DNA of 64,000 nucleotides from Castor canadensis. Lineage: Eukaryota; Chordata; Mammalia; Rodentia; Castoridae. Numbering within the stretch: position 1 is the first letter of the stretch; the number at the start of each line of letters is the position of its first letter. Positions 23,915-35,195 of this stretch are shown piece by piece. Made by a program: the position numbers and the translations under genes. The notes under the pieces were generated by a model, which was given only the letters and a program-made list of their open reading frames with translations, had not been told where the DNA came from and did not search any database. The stretch is from contig NC_133402.1 of NCBI RefSeq assembly GCF_047511655.1, positions 59,896,951 to 59,960,950 on the forward strand, given 5' to 3'.

Positions 23915-23998
23915 TTTTTGGGGGGGGGGCGTTGAACTTAGGGCCTCACACTTGCTAGGCAGGTGCTTTATCACTTGAGCCATGCCTCTAGACCTAAT
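23915..23998 (-). repeat. ID-type SINE unit
   Basis: 'gttgaacttagggcctcaca', 'cttgctaggcaggtgcttta' and 'tcacttgagccatgcctcta' read as an ID unit on the minus strand, next to a G10 run. Confidence 0.85.
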
Positions 23999-24240
23999 CT
24001 TTTATTTTGAAGTGAATTTTAACTTGTAGAAAAGTTGCCAAAAAAGTACCAATCAACCCATAGCCCAGCTTCCCTGAATGTTAATATAACATCTTACTTA
24101 ACTATAGTACAATGATTAGTGCCTTGAAGTTACCATCAGTACTATTAATGCTATTATTAGTGCTATTAATTACCATTAATTAAGCTACAGGCCTAATTTG
24201 AATTTCACCAGTTCTTTATAAAGTCAATGTCACTAAAACA
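23999..24240 (-). repeat. L1 3' end fragment
   Basis: 'cttgtagaaaagttgccaaa', 'cccagcttccctgaatgtta' and 'gaatttcaccagttctttat' correspond to the reverse strand of an old L1 3' end. Confidence 0.6.
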
Positions 24241-24774
24241 TAAAACAAATTTAGTGGGTGTATTGTAGATTAAAAGATGCTAAAGAGAGATAACAACAAA
24301 TACAATGTGACAATTCTTAATAGAACTCTGATTTTTAAAAAGTTATAAAAGTCATTTTGTATTTGAACTCAATATAAGAATTACTAATTTTTTCCAGGTG
24401 CGGTCAGCTATCATTCTGCAGGAGAACCTGGTAGTTTTAAAGAGATACATGCTGAACCATTTAGGAGCAAGTGTCTTGAAGTCTGCAACTTACTGTCAAA
24501 TAATTCTAAAAAAAAATTTGCAGTCTATGCAGTACAGTAAATGTGGCTAAGGGTGAACAGTTGTTAAATCTAGGTGGATGATACAACAGTGTTCTGCTTT
24601 TGGTATTTGTCTTGTTTGAAATTTTTGAAAATAAAAAGCCTGAGGGGAAAATACTCTTATAACCTTGACTTATAGCCCACGTCTATTGAGGAGACGTAGT
24701 CACACGATGTCCAGGCACCCACAGGAACTCATCACAGGCATTGCCTCCATACCTGGGTCTGCGGGGGGTGGGCA

Positions 24775-24915
24775 GGGGTGGAGAGTAGAGCTCTGGTCTC
24801 TGCATAGCTGGACTCAAATCTCAGCTGTTTTGCTATTTCATCATTTAGCGACCTTATGAATGAGAAACTTAAATCTTCCTGCTGTCATATCATTTGCTGT
24901 GAGAATCACATGTTG
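24775..24915 (+). repeat. MIR SINE, diverged
   Basis: 'gctggactcaaatctcagct' resembles the MIR head (gggttcgaatcccggctct). 'gaatgagaaacttaaatctt' occupies the core. Confidence 0.55.
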
Positions 24916-25359
24916 CATTTGTATATGTCTTATGTGACATGTAATTAGAACACCTGTGTACAAAGCAGTAGACAGACCCCAAGCAGCAGTTGTGGTGTTA
25001 GGTGACAAGGCTCACTGGGTGAGTAGGCAAACCAGTCCTTCTGAGGAGTCAGAGGTGCCTGGAAGAAGCAGATGTGGAGAAAGCACAGGGCAGAAATATA
25101 ACAGAGGGGGTGAACTTGTTCAAAGTACACTATACACACCCATCTCCAGGAACCCTGATAATTCTAACAAATGAGATTATATACAGTTACTATACCTTCT
25201 GGGTTAAAAGAATTAGCTTGTTAAATGTGAACATTTAAAGTATGCCAAAATATTTTATAATTCTGTTTTGGCATAATCTCATTTAAAAAAATAGTATACC
25301 AGGACCTCCACAAGACAGAAGGGTTGGCAAATGGATATCTTTATATAGAATCATGAATC

Positions 25360-25785
25360 TTTTTTCTGAACATATATTGATTGTACAAAATAATGGGTTT
25401 CATTATGACATTTTAATACATGTATATAATGTACTTTGCACATACTCACCCCTTATTTTCTCTGCCCCCCCACACTGAGCTTCTCTCTCTTGTCAAAGAG
25501 ACCCCCTTCTACATTCATATCTTTAAAAATATCTAAATTCTGAATTTGAGAGAAAACATGCAATATTTGTCTTTCTGAGTCTTGCTTATTTCGCTTAATG
25601 TGATGATCTCCAGTTCTATCCACCTTCCTGCAAATGAACTGATTTCATTTCTCTTTATGGCCAAATAATACTCCATTGTATATATAAACCACATTTTCTT
25701 TATCCATTCATCTGTTGATTGGCACTTAGGCTGATTCTGTAAGTTGGTTCTTGTGAATAGTGCTGCAACAAACATGGGTGTTGAC
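25360..25785 (-). mobile_element. L1 3' end, minus strand, relatively young
   Basis: On the minus strand it reads through the end of ORF2 (a frame containing IYTMEYYLAIKRNE, at 25533-25775) into a 3' UTR that includes 'gtgtgggggggcagagaaaa'. It is better preserved than the plus-strand L1 next to it. Confidence 0.8.
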
Positions 25786-25789
25786 CCCT

Positions 25790-26765
25790 ATGACACACCA
25801 TACAAAAAATTAAACAGACCATAGACCTAAATGTAATGACCAACTGCAAAACTTCTACAAAAAAAATGAGGAAGAAATATAGTGGTCTTGAGTTAGGCAA
25901 AGATTTTTCAAGTTGGGCACAAAAAGCATGAATTTTATAAAAGAAAAAAAATTGATGAAATTGGACTTCATCAAGAGACAGTGTCTTCAAAACATATCAT
26001 TAAGAAAATGAAAAATGCAAGCCCTAGACTGGGAAAATGTGATTGCAAAACCATGTCAAACAAAGAACATGTATCTACAATACACAAAGGGATTCCTACA
26101 ATTCAATAAAAAGGAGGCAAGTAACTCAATTAAAAACAGGTAAAAGACTTGAGTGGACTCTTCCCTAAAGAGCACGTACAGATGGGAAATAAATGCATGA
26201 AAAAAAAAATGCTTAACGTTATCAGTTAAAACCACAGTGAAATGCCACCACCCATCCACCAGATGGCTAAGGTTAAAAGACAATCCAATGTGCTGAGAAG
26301 GTTATGGAGCACTTGGAACTTTCATACCCTGTTGGCAGTAATGCAAAATATTAAGACTTCTTTGGAAAACAGTTTGGCAGTTTCTTATAAAGTTATGCAT
26401 TCCCCTAACATTATTTTAAGTAATTCTATTCCTAAGCATTTACTCAAGAACACTAAAGCTATAGGTCCACACAGACACTTACAAGTGAATGTTCATAGAG
26501 AATGTTCTTTTTTCATAAGAGCCAAAACTTTGAAGCAGCCCAAATACCCGTCAGCTGGTGAGTGGATGGACAGACTCACCATCATTGGGTGGTATATGTC
26601 TATACCACCCAGTGCTACTCTGTAATAAAAAGGGGATGGATGTGCCAAAACATGAATGACTCCGAAACAATACAGAAAGTGAAAGAAAGTAGACACAAGA
26701 CTCTACCTATTACACCCATATGACATTAAACAGGGGCATTTTGGGGGGAAAATAAGGTAGTGGTG
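25790..26765 (+). mobile_element. Old L1 3' end, plus strand
   Basis: ORF2 C-terminal and 3' UTR text is readable: 'gcaagccctagactgggaaa', 'ccaccagatggctaaggtta', 'ttcataccctgttggcagta' and 'gaaagaaagtagacacaaga'. Frames are broken. It overlaps the same part of L1 as the adjacent minus copy, so the pair is two insertions and not one twin-primed element. Confidence 0.8.
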
Positions 26766-26919
26766 ATGTGGGAATAGCCTGATTTGTAGAGATCCCCCTG
26801 GGCAGGGGGGAGAGGAGTGCCTGCTAGGAGATTAGTTTGCTTACCCTGGCTTGACCCTGGAGGTCTGGGGGTAGGGAGGTGGTTAGAGAAGGTGGTATGA
26901 ACACCAAGGAAATTTTATG

Positions 26920-27030
26920 CAGGTCTTAGTTTCTCATCCTGGCTCTGCTAGGGGAGATATGAGTGCTATTGAGTAAATCACTTACCCTCTTTGGGCTAAG
27001 TAAAACAAGGATAAAAATCTATCCCTAAAA
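26920..27030 (+). repeat. MIR SINE
   Basis: 'ctcatcctggctctgctagg' and 'gagtaaatcacttaccctct' followed by 'aaacaaggataaaaatctat' match the MIR head and core. Confidence 0.65.
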
Positions 27031-27619
27031 AGTGGGGTGGGGAGAGGAAAAGGTAAGGAAATGTAATAGAGGAGGTGGACTTGTTCAAAATACACCATAC
27101 ATGTCTATGAAATTGTAGCAATGGGACCTCCTTGTACAGTTAATGTATAGTAATAAACAGTTTGTTTAAAAACCAATCTATCCCTATCTAAGGAGAGTGA
27201 GAGGTAAGCTGGGGTTATAGGTAGTGTGTCTCATACCCAGGACTGAAGTGATATTCCTCCCCTTTACCCTCATTGACATGTGCCTTACCTCCTCCCCTTG
27301 TCTCACCTCAGTGAAAAACACAAACCTAAGCTGGGTCAAAATGTGTGTCCCCCCACCAGCTTCCTCCCAGTATCAGCCTTTATTGGGTCTGTCTTTGGTT
27401 TTTTAGCCACTGATAGCCCATGTGATCTCCCTCTCTGCTATCTTCCCCAAAATGAAGAGCATGGGCCAGTGATGAGTATGGGTTTCAATTTCAGCTCATA
27501 CACTCCAGGGTTCCATCAGGAAGCAGCTGTATGTGACCATGTGAGGGAGGAGTCCGATCTTGGAAGGCCTGGGACAGGAACTGTGGTCCAGCCCTGAGTA
27601 GAAAGAGGGCCTTGGGGGA

Positions 27620-28300
27620 AGAAATCTGCTTGGAGTAGGCAGTTGGAGTTGTTGCTGGGCGTTTTAGACTTACAGGCCCAACTCCAGGGGTTCCACATAT
27701 CAGGTCTGGCCACTTGCTCCAATACACCAAATATAGAGTCAGTGAAGGTGAAAGGCAAAGAAAGGGGGTTTATTACACAGCACAGACACATTGTAGGAAG
27801 AGGCGAAGTAAGCACCTCACCCCATCTTAGAAATGAGCTTAGGTTTAAAGAGAGGAAGAACTGGGGCAAGGGGCAAGAGGTGTGCCCAGTTAAATAGTTG
27901 CAGTCACAGTGTGGCCTGGTGGATCATCATCTCAGTACTGGTTTTCGAGGGGTTGTAGAGAAGTTGTTATCACTGGCATCAGTAGAGGGAGCAAGCTGGT
28001 TCCCTTGAGATGATTACTCCTGTTCCAGGGTGCAGCCTCATCATTTTAAGTTATTATACTTATTTTGAGAGTGGTCTGTCATTCAAGGCTCTGCTGTTCC
28101 TTCCTTGGCTGTAGATTAATTCCCTTGTCATAGAGATGCTGTCAATCAATCCATCCTTCCTGAAACCCAAGGTGATTGTAGGGAAGAGAGACTCAGAGTA
28201 AAGGAGACAGATGCAAAATGGAGGCAGAGATGCCAAGTTTTTCTCCTGTTTTTAGTTAATTCGTGGGCTTAAGTAAGGACACAATAGTTTTCAGGAAAAG
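27620..28300 (-). mobile_element. Probable solo LTR of an endogenous retrovirus (ERV1-like)
   Basis: On the minus strand a U3-like region leads to an AATAAA signal within 'gtgtaataaaccccctttct' (about 27757-27776) and a U5-like stretch, 'tggagcaagtggccagacct' and 'cctggagttgggcctgtaag'. No retroviral coding sequence flanks it. The outer limits are estimated. The ATG frames at 27280-27897 are shadows. Confidence 0.6.
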
Positions 28301-29199
28301 CAGTTTCTGAGGGGTAAGAGCACTGCGATTTTTTTAAAAAGGAAAACCACTTCTCAGGTCTAAGTGTTCAAAAGCAGAGGTGCCAACTTCTGCTCTCCCA
28401 CGCAAATCAGTCTCCATAGCTTCAAATGAATTATACTTGGCCAAGTCCCATCTTCCTGAATTTCTGGTTTTCAGACAATAATGCCCTGTGATTTCCATCA
28501 GGCTCAAGTGCCAAGGCAATGAAAACAGAATCTCACTTCTCAGATGCCTCCTTGGGGGAACCAAATGTTTTGGAAAGGTTACTGAATGGAGAGTCCAGTC
28601 CAGCACGGGCCTGTCTCCTTTCTTATCTATATTTCTTGGGATGAGTAAGATTTACTCTGGGAATCAACTGCCTGTTCAGGGAATGTCTCAGAGTCTGGAA
28701 CTCAGCGGACATAGACAGGGTCTGCTCTCCTGGATTTTTTTCCCATCCTCTCTGCCCACCTCCAGGAGGAAGTGCTTGGTCTCTGCAGTGATGAATGAGG
28801 TGCCAGCCTGCAGTAAGGGGCAGGGTGCAGTTAGGGTATAGGGGGTGCATGACTGGCGGCACAGGCCTCTATGCTGTCCCTCAGCCTCCACTGGTCACCA
28901 TCTCCCACTATAGAGGAGGAGTAGGCAACGGAACACCACTGTCAACCCTGTGACCTCCGCTTCCAACACAAACCCTTCAAAGCAGGAGCCCAAGCAGCCT
29001 CTGGGGAAGGAGCAATTCACCCCTTCAGGCAGAAGGTGATTAATTTTCATCAAAGATGCCCTTTCTCTTGAAGCTGTGATACACAGTGATTTCCAAATTG
29101 TCCTACTGCATCAGCCCCAAATTCTAGACTAGTGTTTTGTCTCTTACGGATACATAAATTGTAAAAAGACCATGTGGTCACAATCTTGGTTCTTCATTT
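28301..29199. other. Intergenic, no gene seen
   Basis: Several overlapping frames at 28334-28891 lack codon or motif support. No repeat was recognised. Confidence 0.35.
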
Positions 29200-29370
29200 T
29201 GAACAAGTAGACTTAGCTTCTGTGTGTCTTGGTTTGTCTGTATAATGGGATTGATGAATCTACTTCAAGGAGTTGTGGTGAGACATGACTAAACAAGTGC
29301 AAAGCATCCAGTGGGGTGTTCTACATGTAGTGGACGCTCTCTCTATCAATAGTGGCTGTTTCTACAGTTG
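29200..29370 (+). repeat. MIR SINE
   Basis: 'gtctgtataatgggattgat', 'caaggagttgtggtgagaca' and 'gcaaagcatccagtggggtg' follow the MIR core and 3' half. Confidence 0.65.
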
Positions 29371-29442
29371 TGTTTTAGGATCCTTTCCACATGAAAGGAT
29401 CCTCCACCCCAGGATACAAGGCTTATTTTATAAGACCAGTAG

Positions 29443-29600
29443 TTCTCCAAGTGTGGAACACTAGCCAGCCATACCTGTAAACTGCGTGAAATGCAGATAC
29501 AAAGGTGTCTCCTCTGTCCACTAAATCAGACACTTTAGGGAGTGAGGCTCAGCTTGGATGAGCCCTCAGTGGGATTCTGAGGCACATGCAAGTTTGAGAT
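29443..29600 (+). mobile_element. MER5A-like hAT-Charlie DNA transposon
   Basis: It starts 'cagtagttctccaagtgtgg' and continues 'gaaatgcagatacaaaggtg' to 'gggattctgaggcacatgca', the MER5A layout. It is non-autonomous and diverged. Confidence 0.65.
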
Positions 29601-29799
29601 AAATCATCCTTATTTTTTGCAAATTTGAGGTAAGAGGATTTGTTTATTAATTGATTTCACTCTATGAGCCAAATTTGAAATAGTGCATCTTTCCCCAAAT
29701 ACATATATTATCATGACTTGTGTTATTTCAAAGCTGGTGGGCTGAAGAAATTTTGTGCAATATTTACAATAGATCTACTTGGTGGAGCCCTTTTAGTTT

Positions 29800-30150
29800 G
29801 GATCAGTTAGAATGCTTTCTGCAGAAGACAATAGAAGATCCTGTCTGAAAGTGGCTTAAGAAGTAGGAAAATTTATTAGTTCCTTGGCCAAGAATTCCAT
29901 GAGGGGGAATCTGAGAACAGTTCTTCAGGGCACGTGACAGTGGTCTGTGTGCACCTGTGTGCTGGTTTTCCTCAGGGTGAGGACCTAATGGCTGTAGCAA
30001 TTCTAGGTGTAACACCTAGAGGCAGTACTGTGAGGAAGAAGCCTATTTTTGTAATTTTCTTTAGGAGACAGGAAGCTTTCAAGTCTCACTGGCTATTTCT
30101 AAATTACATACCCAGTTTCAAATCAGTGGCCAGCAAATGAGAAGGACACA
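29800..30150. repeat. Possible ancient transposon, family unassigned
   Basis: 'aagtaggaaaatttattagt' and 'caaatcagtggccagcaaat' followed by gagaaggac look like an old interspersed repeat, but I cannot name it. Confidence 0.3.
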
Positions 30151-30169
30151 ATGGATTTATAACAATATT

Positions 30170-30315
30170 TTGGTTATTTTACAGATTGAATTGTACCCTC
30201 ACACATACAAAACACACATGTTGAATTTCTAATCCCCAGTACTTCAGAATGTGACCTTATTTGGAAATAGGGTCACTAAACCGTAAGGTCCACTATTAAA
30301 ATTTGAGATGAGACA
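30170..30315 (+). mobile_element. MaLR-type LTR fragment
   Basis: 'cagattgaattgtaccctca' and 'aatgtgaccttatttggaaa' then 'tagggtcac' match the 5' part of MLT1/MST-type LTRs. The 3' part is missing. Confidence 0.55.
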
Positions 30316-30454
30316 TCACTGATTATCATGATGTCTTCAAAGATGGTCCCCCACTTCCAGTCCACCATAGAGAACACTTCCCAATTTTCTATGTGAAAGA
30401 TTCAAATTCAACTGAGAGTCTGTTTGTATTATTGTTGTTGTTGTTATTATTTGA

Positions 30455-30530
30455 CGCTGGGGATCAAACCCCAGGACTTGCATATGCCACACAAGCAATC
30501 TACCACCGAGCTGCATCCCCAGCCCTGTTG
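30455..30530 (-). repeat. ID SINE, classic type
   Basis: The minus strand reads ggggctggggatgcagctcg, gtggtagattgcttgtgtgg and tttgatccccagcg. It is closer to the canonical rodent ID element than the B1-linked units. Confidence 0.85.
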
Positions 30531-31119
30531 TTGCTGTTATTAAAAATTATTATTATTAGTTATTTTGGTTAAATCTGGCAACACAGTAGGAGTCACCATT
30601 CCTTGAGTTATTTTCTAAGTGAGGATACCTTTCTAAAGCCTGAGGAAAACTGCCTATAGGCTTTACTAAAATCCCAGTGAAGACTGAGCCAAAGCCCTTC
30701 AGGTTTCATGTTATTTATACAACAGTTCTTCTCACTGCACCCTCAGGTCACAAAACATGGGGCAGACTTGAAGTGCCCATCTCTAGAACTTGGAGAAGAC
30801 AAACAGGCCTTAGCTGTCAGGGGATTAATTCCATAACTAAGCATTTTCAGAGCCATCCAAATTATATAATGTGTAAAATGAAAAGGAGTATATCACAAGT
30901 ATGAAGGTAAAGAGCCAAGCTGGAAGAAGACTCAGGAGGAAAAGAAAATTTCCTCTGGTCATTTTGAGGCGGTTGTTTTTGTCCAAATTTTTATAGCAAT
31001 GGAAGAAAAAGAAAAGAAAGAAAAAGCCCTAACTCTTTAATTATCTCTCTACTTTGGGGGATTAATGGTTAATGAAATCATCACAGAAGTACAAGAAATC
31101 AACAAACAAGACTATATTT

Positions 31120-31440
31120 GTTCTAATGTCATGTATACTAGTTAACAAAAGCTGCTTAAATAGCCAGTGTTGGTTGAGTAAAAATAGTGGGAATTCATAC
31201 AATGGAGTATCATGCAGTGTTAAAAATTTAACACTAAATAATCTAAAGATTTAGATCTATACTTTCTACTTCTGAGTGAGAATGACTAGATTATGGAACA
31301 ACATTGATCTGCATACCCATGACCATGTGCTTATATCTGGAGAAGTGCCCAACAGGGTGTTTCTAAGTTTTCACCCTTCTTTGCATTGAGTTGAATTTTT
31401 TTATCGACAATATGTATTGTTGCATTGTTTTATTTTTAAA
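31120..31440 (+). repeat. Old L1 3' end relic
   Basis: 'gggaattcatacaatggagt' then 'atcatgcagtgtta' matches the L1 'catacaatggaatactatgcagc' landmark. The remainder is diverged. Confidence 0.5.
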
Positions 31441-31454
31441 AAACCTATAAAAGC

Positions 31455-32135
31455 TTTGGATTAAGAAAATGTGGTATCTATACACAATGGAATTTTATGC
31501 AGCCATGAAGAAGAACAAAATATCGTCATTCGCTGGTAAATGGATGGAATTGGAGAACATCATTCTGAGTGAGGTTAGCCTGGCCCAAAAGACCAAAAAT
31601 CATATGTTCTCCCTCATATGTGGACATTAGATCAAGGGCAAACACAACAAGGGGACTGGACCATGAGCACATGATAAAAGCGAGAGCACACAAGGGAGGG
31701 GTGAGGATAGGTAAGACACCTAAAAAACTAGCTAGCATTTGTTGCCCTTAACGCAGAGAAACTAAAGCAGATACCTTAAAAGCAACTGAGGCCAATAGGA
31801 GAAGGGGACCAGGAACTAGAGAAAAGGTTAGATAAAAAAGAATTAACCTAGAAGGTAACACACACGCAGGAAATTAATGTGAGTCAACTCCCTGTTTGGC
31901 TATCCTTACCTCAACCAGCAAAAACACTTGTTCCTTCCTATTATTGCTTATACTCTCTCTTCAACAAAATGAGAGATAAGGGCAAAATAGTTTCTGCTGG
32001 GTATTGAGGAGGTGGGGGGAAGAGGGAGGGGGTGGAGTGGGTGGTAAGAGAGGGGGTGGGGGCAGGGGGGAGAAATGACCCAAGCCTTGTATGCACATAT
32101 GAATAATAAAACAATAAAAAAATTAAAAAAAAAAG
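31455..32135 (+). mobile_element. Lineage-specific L1, 5'-truncated
   Basis: It opens in the last ORF2 codons ('ctatacacaatggaatttta', 'cattctgagtgaggttagcc') and runs through a 3' UTR with a G-rich polypurine tract at 32005-32075 to a poly(A)-like tail at 32100-32138. It is far less diverged than the other L1 pieces. Confidence 0.85.
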
Positions 32136-32138
32136 AAA

Positions 32139-32372
32139 AATAATGGCTGGGTGTGGTGGCTCACTCTTATAATCACAGCTACCTGGGAGTCAGAGATAGA
32201 AGGATCATTGTCTAAGGCCAGCCCAGGACAAAAGCACAGGATCCTATCTGAAAAATAGCTTAAGCAAAAAGGGTTGGCAGTGGGGCTCAAGTGTCAGAGC
32301 ACTTGCCTAGCAAGCATGAGGTCCTGCATTCAAACCCCCAGTAGTGCAAAAAATAAAATAAAATAAATAATA
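32139..32372 (+). mobile_element. B1-ID dimeric SINE inserted at an L1 poly(A) tail
   Basis: A B1-like unit ('ggctgggtgtggtggctcac') and an ID unit ('ggggctcaagtgtcagagca', 'cttgcctagcaagcatgagg') with an (AAAAT)n tail. It lies directly behind the L1 tail, a preferred A-rich target. Confidence 0.88.
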
Positions 32373-32665
32373 GAGTTATACCCACATCTGCCTTCCTCCA
32401 GCCAGGATTTTCAAAGTCCTCAAAGCACTCTGGGAAAAGAAAGATCAGAAGGGATGAGACTGAGCCATGCTTGCTTTGTAATGAGTGGCCAAATACCTTG
32501 CCTGGCCTTGAGACACTTCTGCAGCCTTGAGCCTTGGGGATGTTTTAGTAACAGTTGCTTTGCCTGACGTGGCCATGACCAGCTGGCCAGGCTGCTGACA
32601 GGACCCTGGAGTTGAAGAGCAGAATAGGACTGTGGAGGAGAAAGAAAACCCAGCTACTTACTGAT
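32373..32665. other. Intergenic, no feature seen
   Basis: Nothing recognisable. Confidence 0.35.
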
Positions 32666-32667
32666 TG

Positions 32668-32812
32668 ACAGGGCAATGGTGGGTAATTATTTTTCTTCCC
32701 TAGCCTCAGTTCCCTTGTCCATAAAATGGAATTAATGGACATGCATTATAGGGCCATTGTAGTCATCAGATAATATATGTGAAAGATAGTCAATAAATGT
32801 CCATTCTCTCCT
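32668..32812 (+). repeat. MIR SINE
   Basis: 'cctcagttcccttgtccata' then 'aaatggaattaatgg' and a terminal 'gtcaataaatgtccattctc' are a clear MIR core and 3' end. Confidence 0.8.
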
Positions 32813-35050
32813 CAATGTCTTTCTACTGGACTATTAAAATTAGACTTGCATTTTATTGATGATGGGGCCATGGGTTGAGGGCAAATTTATTTGGAGATGT
32901 TGGGTCAGGGTGAAGGCCTAAGCCTTCGACATACTTCAGGATTTCGCTGCGGGTGGGAGTCTTATAAGCTGATTATTTATTTCCAGAACTTGTCTTCCCC
33001 CTGTATTATCCTATTTGATATATGAGAAAGAAGAAAATTTTACTGTAATTTCTATGAATAGAACATGATTAAACAGTTGTCAGGAAATCAGAACAAAGGC
33101 AGTTATTTTGCACTCCAAAGACTTGCAATCAGCCATGAAAGGTCAGAATGGCATCTGTCATCTGAGATGGAAATATGGTTTCCATTCCCCTCTCAGTGAT
33201 AGACTCTCTGTTCCCAGCTTTTCATTACACATTACATTTGGTCACTTGCAGTTCATTCAGAATAGCAGTTTAACTTATAAAACAAATAATTAAAATGAGT
33301 TAACCAGTCCTCTCTGTTCTTTTGGGAGGGACAATTTGTCCTAGGGTTTGCTGGAAAGATTCTGGAGCCAATTTAACACAGAAATCTCACACCAGATTGG
33401 AGTTTTGGAAACAACATTCAAAACAAACAAACAAAAATTGTGGCAACTAGTAGAGTGAAGCAGAGAATTCAGAGATCTGGATTCCAATTCAGGCACCATG
33501 CATGTGACCATGGGATCTGGGATTAAATTAGAGCAAATAAACAGCTGTACGCAGTCCAGTCAATTCTCCCTCAGATGCCAACATTTGTAGTTTTCCTGGG
33601 GTGAGGAGTAATGTTGAAAAAAGACTGGATATCCAAAGGAACTGAGACATGTGAAGTGGCCTTCAGAATTTAAAACTGTAGGAAGTCAAGTCAAGGTTTC
33701 CCAAGTCAGAGTCCCCCGACCAGGTAGATACCCTCTGTCGGAATGCGTATGTTGGGGGTACAGGCTTGACAATATTTTGACCCTCCCAAACATTTTCTTC
33801 ATGCACAGAGAGGTCAAAGAGCCATCTCAGGGTATGTCATGGGCTGAACATGATTTGAAGGTGATGATGCAGATGAATTAACAGCCATCAAATGGTCCAG
33901 TGCTGAGGCCAAACTCTGCACGATGTTGGTCTTTGGTAACCAGGAACTAGTGACTTGGTTCATTTTGTGAGTAACTCATGTGCATGCATGTGTGTGGGTG
34001 AGTGCTCACATTACACAAACACATTAAATGGAATAAGAACAGAAATGAAAATTTCTGAACAATTGCCCAATTAGCTGTCCTCACAATTTACGGGAATGTG
34101 ACATTCAGTTAAAAACGCAATGATCATTTACAACTAAATTGCCCATTTTGAGAGTGTCCTTGTGGCTCAGTTGTCATGCCAACTGGTTCCTCTAGTGGTG
34201 CCTGCTGTTGCTTTTGAGAGGCAGGGCACAACAGCCGCCTTCACATGGGGCCCACATAGGCTTCCTCAATTAACAAAGTTGAAATCAGGGAGGGGAAGGG
34301 GTGGGAGCAGTTGGGAGGTGGGAGCATAGCCAGATTCCTTTTACAATGATTTCCCAGTCATGTGGATGGCCTGTCTGGGTGGCTGCATCTGAGGAAATAT
34401 TGAGGCTGGGGCAGGGAAGGTCTGGGAAGATTTCTGAACTGTCACACATCAGCTGAAGGTCTCTTCAAAATATGGTGGCTATGGTAGAAATAAAAGACAA
34501 GAGAATAGAAGCAAAATGTCAGGCTCCAGAGATTCAACAATGTTCCCAATTGGGGCCCAACTGAACTCTTACCAACATCTCCTGACATCCCCAAATTGAG
34601 AGGGGTTCAGAACTTAAAAACTCTTCCTCCTGTTTTAAGTGCCTGGCCTTGTAGACTGACCCCCTCACTCAACCAGGGCCCATCCCCAGGACACACAGGA
34701 ACCTCTGTTCTCTTTGGTGTAATTCCCTCCTGGCATCATGCCCACCCATAAAAAGAATACAAGCCTGAATACCGTGGGGCCCCATGTGCCCACATGCATC
34801 ATTTTCACACCACAGAGCTCAGGAGGAAGGGGTGGGGGGAGAATCATGATTGCCCATGGCTCTGGGGTCTGCTCTTGACAGGCTTCTGCCTTGGTTGGCA
34901 GCTCAGATCTCAGAGCTCAAGAGGGTTCTGCCCCCAGGGATTGCTTAACAAATGCACACTTTTGCAACACGACACTTCTGAGAAACCTCCAGGGGCCTTG
35001 TGAAATGTGTTCATGGTGGCCATATTGCAGGACATGAACCAGCAACCCCC
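32813..35050. other. Intergenic, no gene seen
   Basis: No exon or RNA gene. A MIR head-like piece is possible around 33475-33580 but is too weak to call. Confidence 0.35.
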
Positions 35051-35054
35051 ACCC

Positions 35055-35195
35055 CAAGGGTTTTCTGGAAAATGGGGATAAAAATGGCACTATCCCCACT
35101 GAATTATTATGAGGACTAATTAAACAATTGGGGATGAACCTAGCTCTGAACTTAGCATGCGGTAGGTATTTAAAAATGGTACTTCATCTATAATA
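35055..35195 (+). repeat. MIR SINE
   Basis: 'gttttctggaaaatggggat' followed by 'tgaattattatgaggactaa' and 'gcggtaggtatttaaaaatg' follows MIR. Confidence 0.75.

Noticed and set aside
25700-26283. Cys/Phe-rich minus frames and plus frame 26242-26625
   Set aside because: They are L1 ORF2 and 3' UTR text read in mixed frames and strands, not independent genes.
25360-26765. Twin-primed (5'-inverted) single L1 insertion
   Set aside because: Both halves cover the same 3' part of L1 and differ in age, so one insertion cannot explain them.
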